From assembly GCF_001887355.1 (NCBI RefSeq), contig NZ_MPIN01000020.1, forward strand, positions 48,297-112,296: a stretch of 64,000 bases of DNA. The letters are read 5' to 3'. This stretch comes from Cystobacter ferrugineus. GTDB taxonomy: Bacteria > Myxococcota > Myxococcia > Myxococcales > Myxococcaceae. Shown piece after piece: positions 63,481-64,000 of this stretch. The notes below the pieces were generated by a model. It was not told where the DNA came from and did not search any database. It saw only the letters and a program-made list of their open reading frames with translations. A program made the translations under genes and the position numbers. The stretch's first letter is position 1; each line of letters begins with the position of its first letter.

Positions 63481-63908
63481 CGCTTCTTGCCGCCCACGCC
63501 CTTCACGCACCACACCGTCTGGTGCTTGGTGGTGTGGTGCGACAGGAGCAGGCCGTCCTGCTCCATCTGGTTGAGCAGCCGCACGAGCTTGCCGCGCTCC
63601 AGCCCCGTGGACTCCACCAGCATGGGGGTCTCCAGGCCGGCGGGGAAGCGGCGCAGCTCCTCGATGATGAGCTTCTTGAACTCGGCCTTCACGGCGCCAT
63701 CCATCTCCTGGGCCCGGGAGGCCTGGAGGATGGCCAGCGACACCAGCCCCAGCACGAGGATGGCCAGGGCGGGGTAGACGATGTGGCTGTTGCGCTCGAG
63801 CAGCTCGAAGTAGTTCGGGTCCACCGACGAGGCGGGCCCGTCGGGGCGCGGCTCGAGGCCCGGAATCTGGATCTGCGCCAGGAGGATGAGGGAAGGGGGG
63901 AAGGACAC
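63474..63908 (-). CDS. Membrane protein with winged-helix-like C-terminus
   Basis: 144 residues from GTG at 63908, chosen because it gives a signal-like start (FPPSLILLAQIQ); the frame is open to 63962. A second hydrophobic helix (HIVYPALAILVLGLVSLAIL) precedes a soluble C-terminal part with the look of a winged helix (VKAEFKKLIIEELRRF, VRLLNQMEQDGLLLSHHT). It may be a membrane-tethered DNA- or protein-binding factor. No family recognised. Overlaps the LysR gene end by 7 bp. Confidence 0.65.
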   Translation of the reverse strand: MSFPPSLILLAQIQIPGLEPRPDGPASSVDPNYFELLERNSHIVYPALAILVLGLVSLAILQASRAQEMDGAVKAEFKKLIIEELRRFPAGLETPMLVESTGLERGKLVRLLNQMEQDGLLLSHHTTKHQTVWCVKGVGGKKRY

Positions 63909-63966
63909 GGCCCCGGGACTGTAGAGGCACCCGGGGCCGCCCGCAACCTCACCGCCCGTCACCGGG

Positions 63967-64000
63967 CTACATCACGCCCAGGCTCTGCGAGGCGCCCTCG
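63967..64000 (-). CDS. Possible C-terminal end of a gene cut by the right edge
   Basis: The minus strand reads EGASQSLGVM then a stop at 63967. It is too short to assign; listed because nothing else occupies the edge. Confidence 0.25.
   Translation of the reverse strand, partial: EGASQSLGVM

Overview
The window is high-GC DNA, almost certainly from a myxobacterium, most likely the Cystobacter/Archangium/Myxococcus side. Pointers are a MYXO-CTERM sorting tail, Myxococcus-type Cys-rich repeats, many large lipoproteins, lipoprotein toxin/immunity pairs of the kind exchanged between myxobacterial outer membranes, abundant two-component kinases and a lipopeptide NRPS locus. No rRNA, tRNA, CRISPR array or intact insertion sequence was seen.

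Region 1 (1-18811, all + strand) is the right-hand part of a natural-product cluster that runs off the left edge. It holds a carbamoyltransferase 3' end, a 3107-residue FAAL-ACP-C-A-PCP-C-A-PCP-TE synthetase, a GST-like protein, a cysteine hydrolase, complete HypE and HypF homologues, a PvdE/SyrD-type exporter, and an SbnA/SbnB pair for 2,3-diaminopropionate (Dap). The most unusual point is that HypE and HypF, the two enzymes that build a protein thiocyanate from carbamoyl phosphate for [NiFe]-hydrogenase, sit between NRPS and export genes with no other hydrogenase gene in view. My inference is a fatty-acylated dipeptide containing Dap, with carbamoyl- or cyano-derived decoration.

Region 2 (18812-31608) is mixed chromosomal DNA. 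It has a lipoprotein with a papain-like Cys-His-Asp pattern followed by a frameshifted presumed immunity gene, a CPA2 cation/proton antiporter, a DUF4142 protein, GlgX, two histidine kinases, Aat, an LEA2-like lipoprotein and a possible metallopeptidase.

Region 3 (31669-49408) is dominated by secreted and envelope proteins: a GH13 alpha-amylase, an 882-residue protein of repeated regulatory-like beta domains, a MYXO-CTERM protein with tandem repeats, an outer-membrane barrel, an operon of lipoprotein + Tat-exported DUF1501 + CxxCH lipoprotein, a Kelch lipoprotein ending in a very strong terminator, and a propeller lipoprotein.

Region 4 (49605-60548) holds a methyltransferase, a two-component pair split by an inserted toxin/immunity/hydrolase cassette that left a decayed duplicate of the kinase 3' end, and a C39-peptidase ABC exporter with two membrane-fusion proteins. 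Region 5 (60751-64000) has gpsA, a truncated oxidoreductase gene, a SnoaL-like gene and a LysR regulator. Motif-level statements were read by eye; family names are from memory and were not checked against any database.
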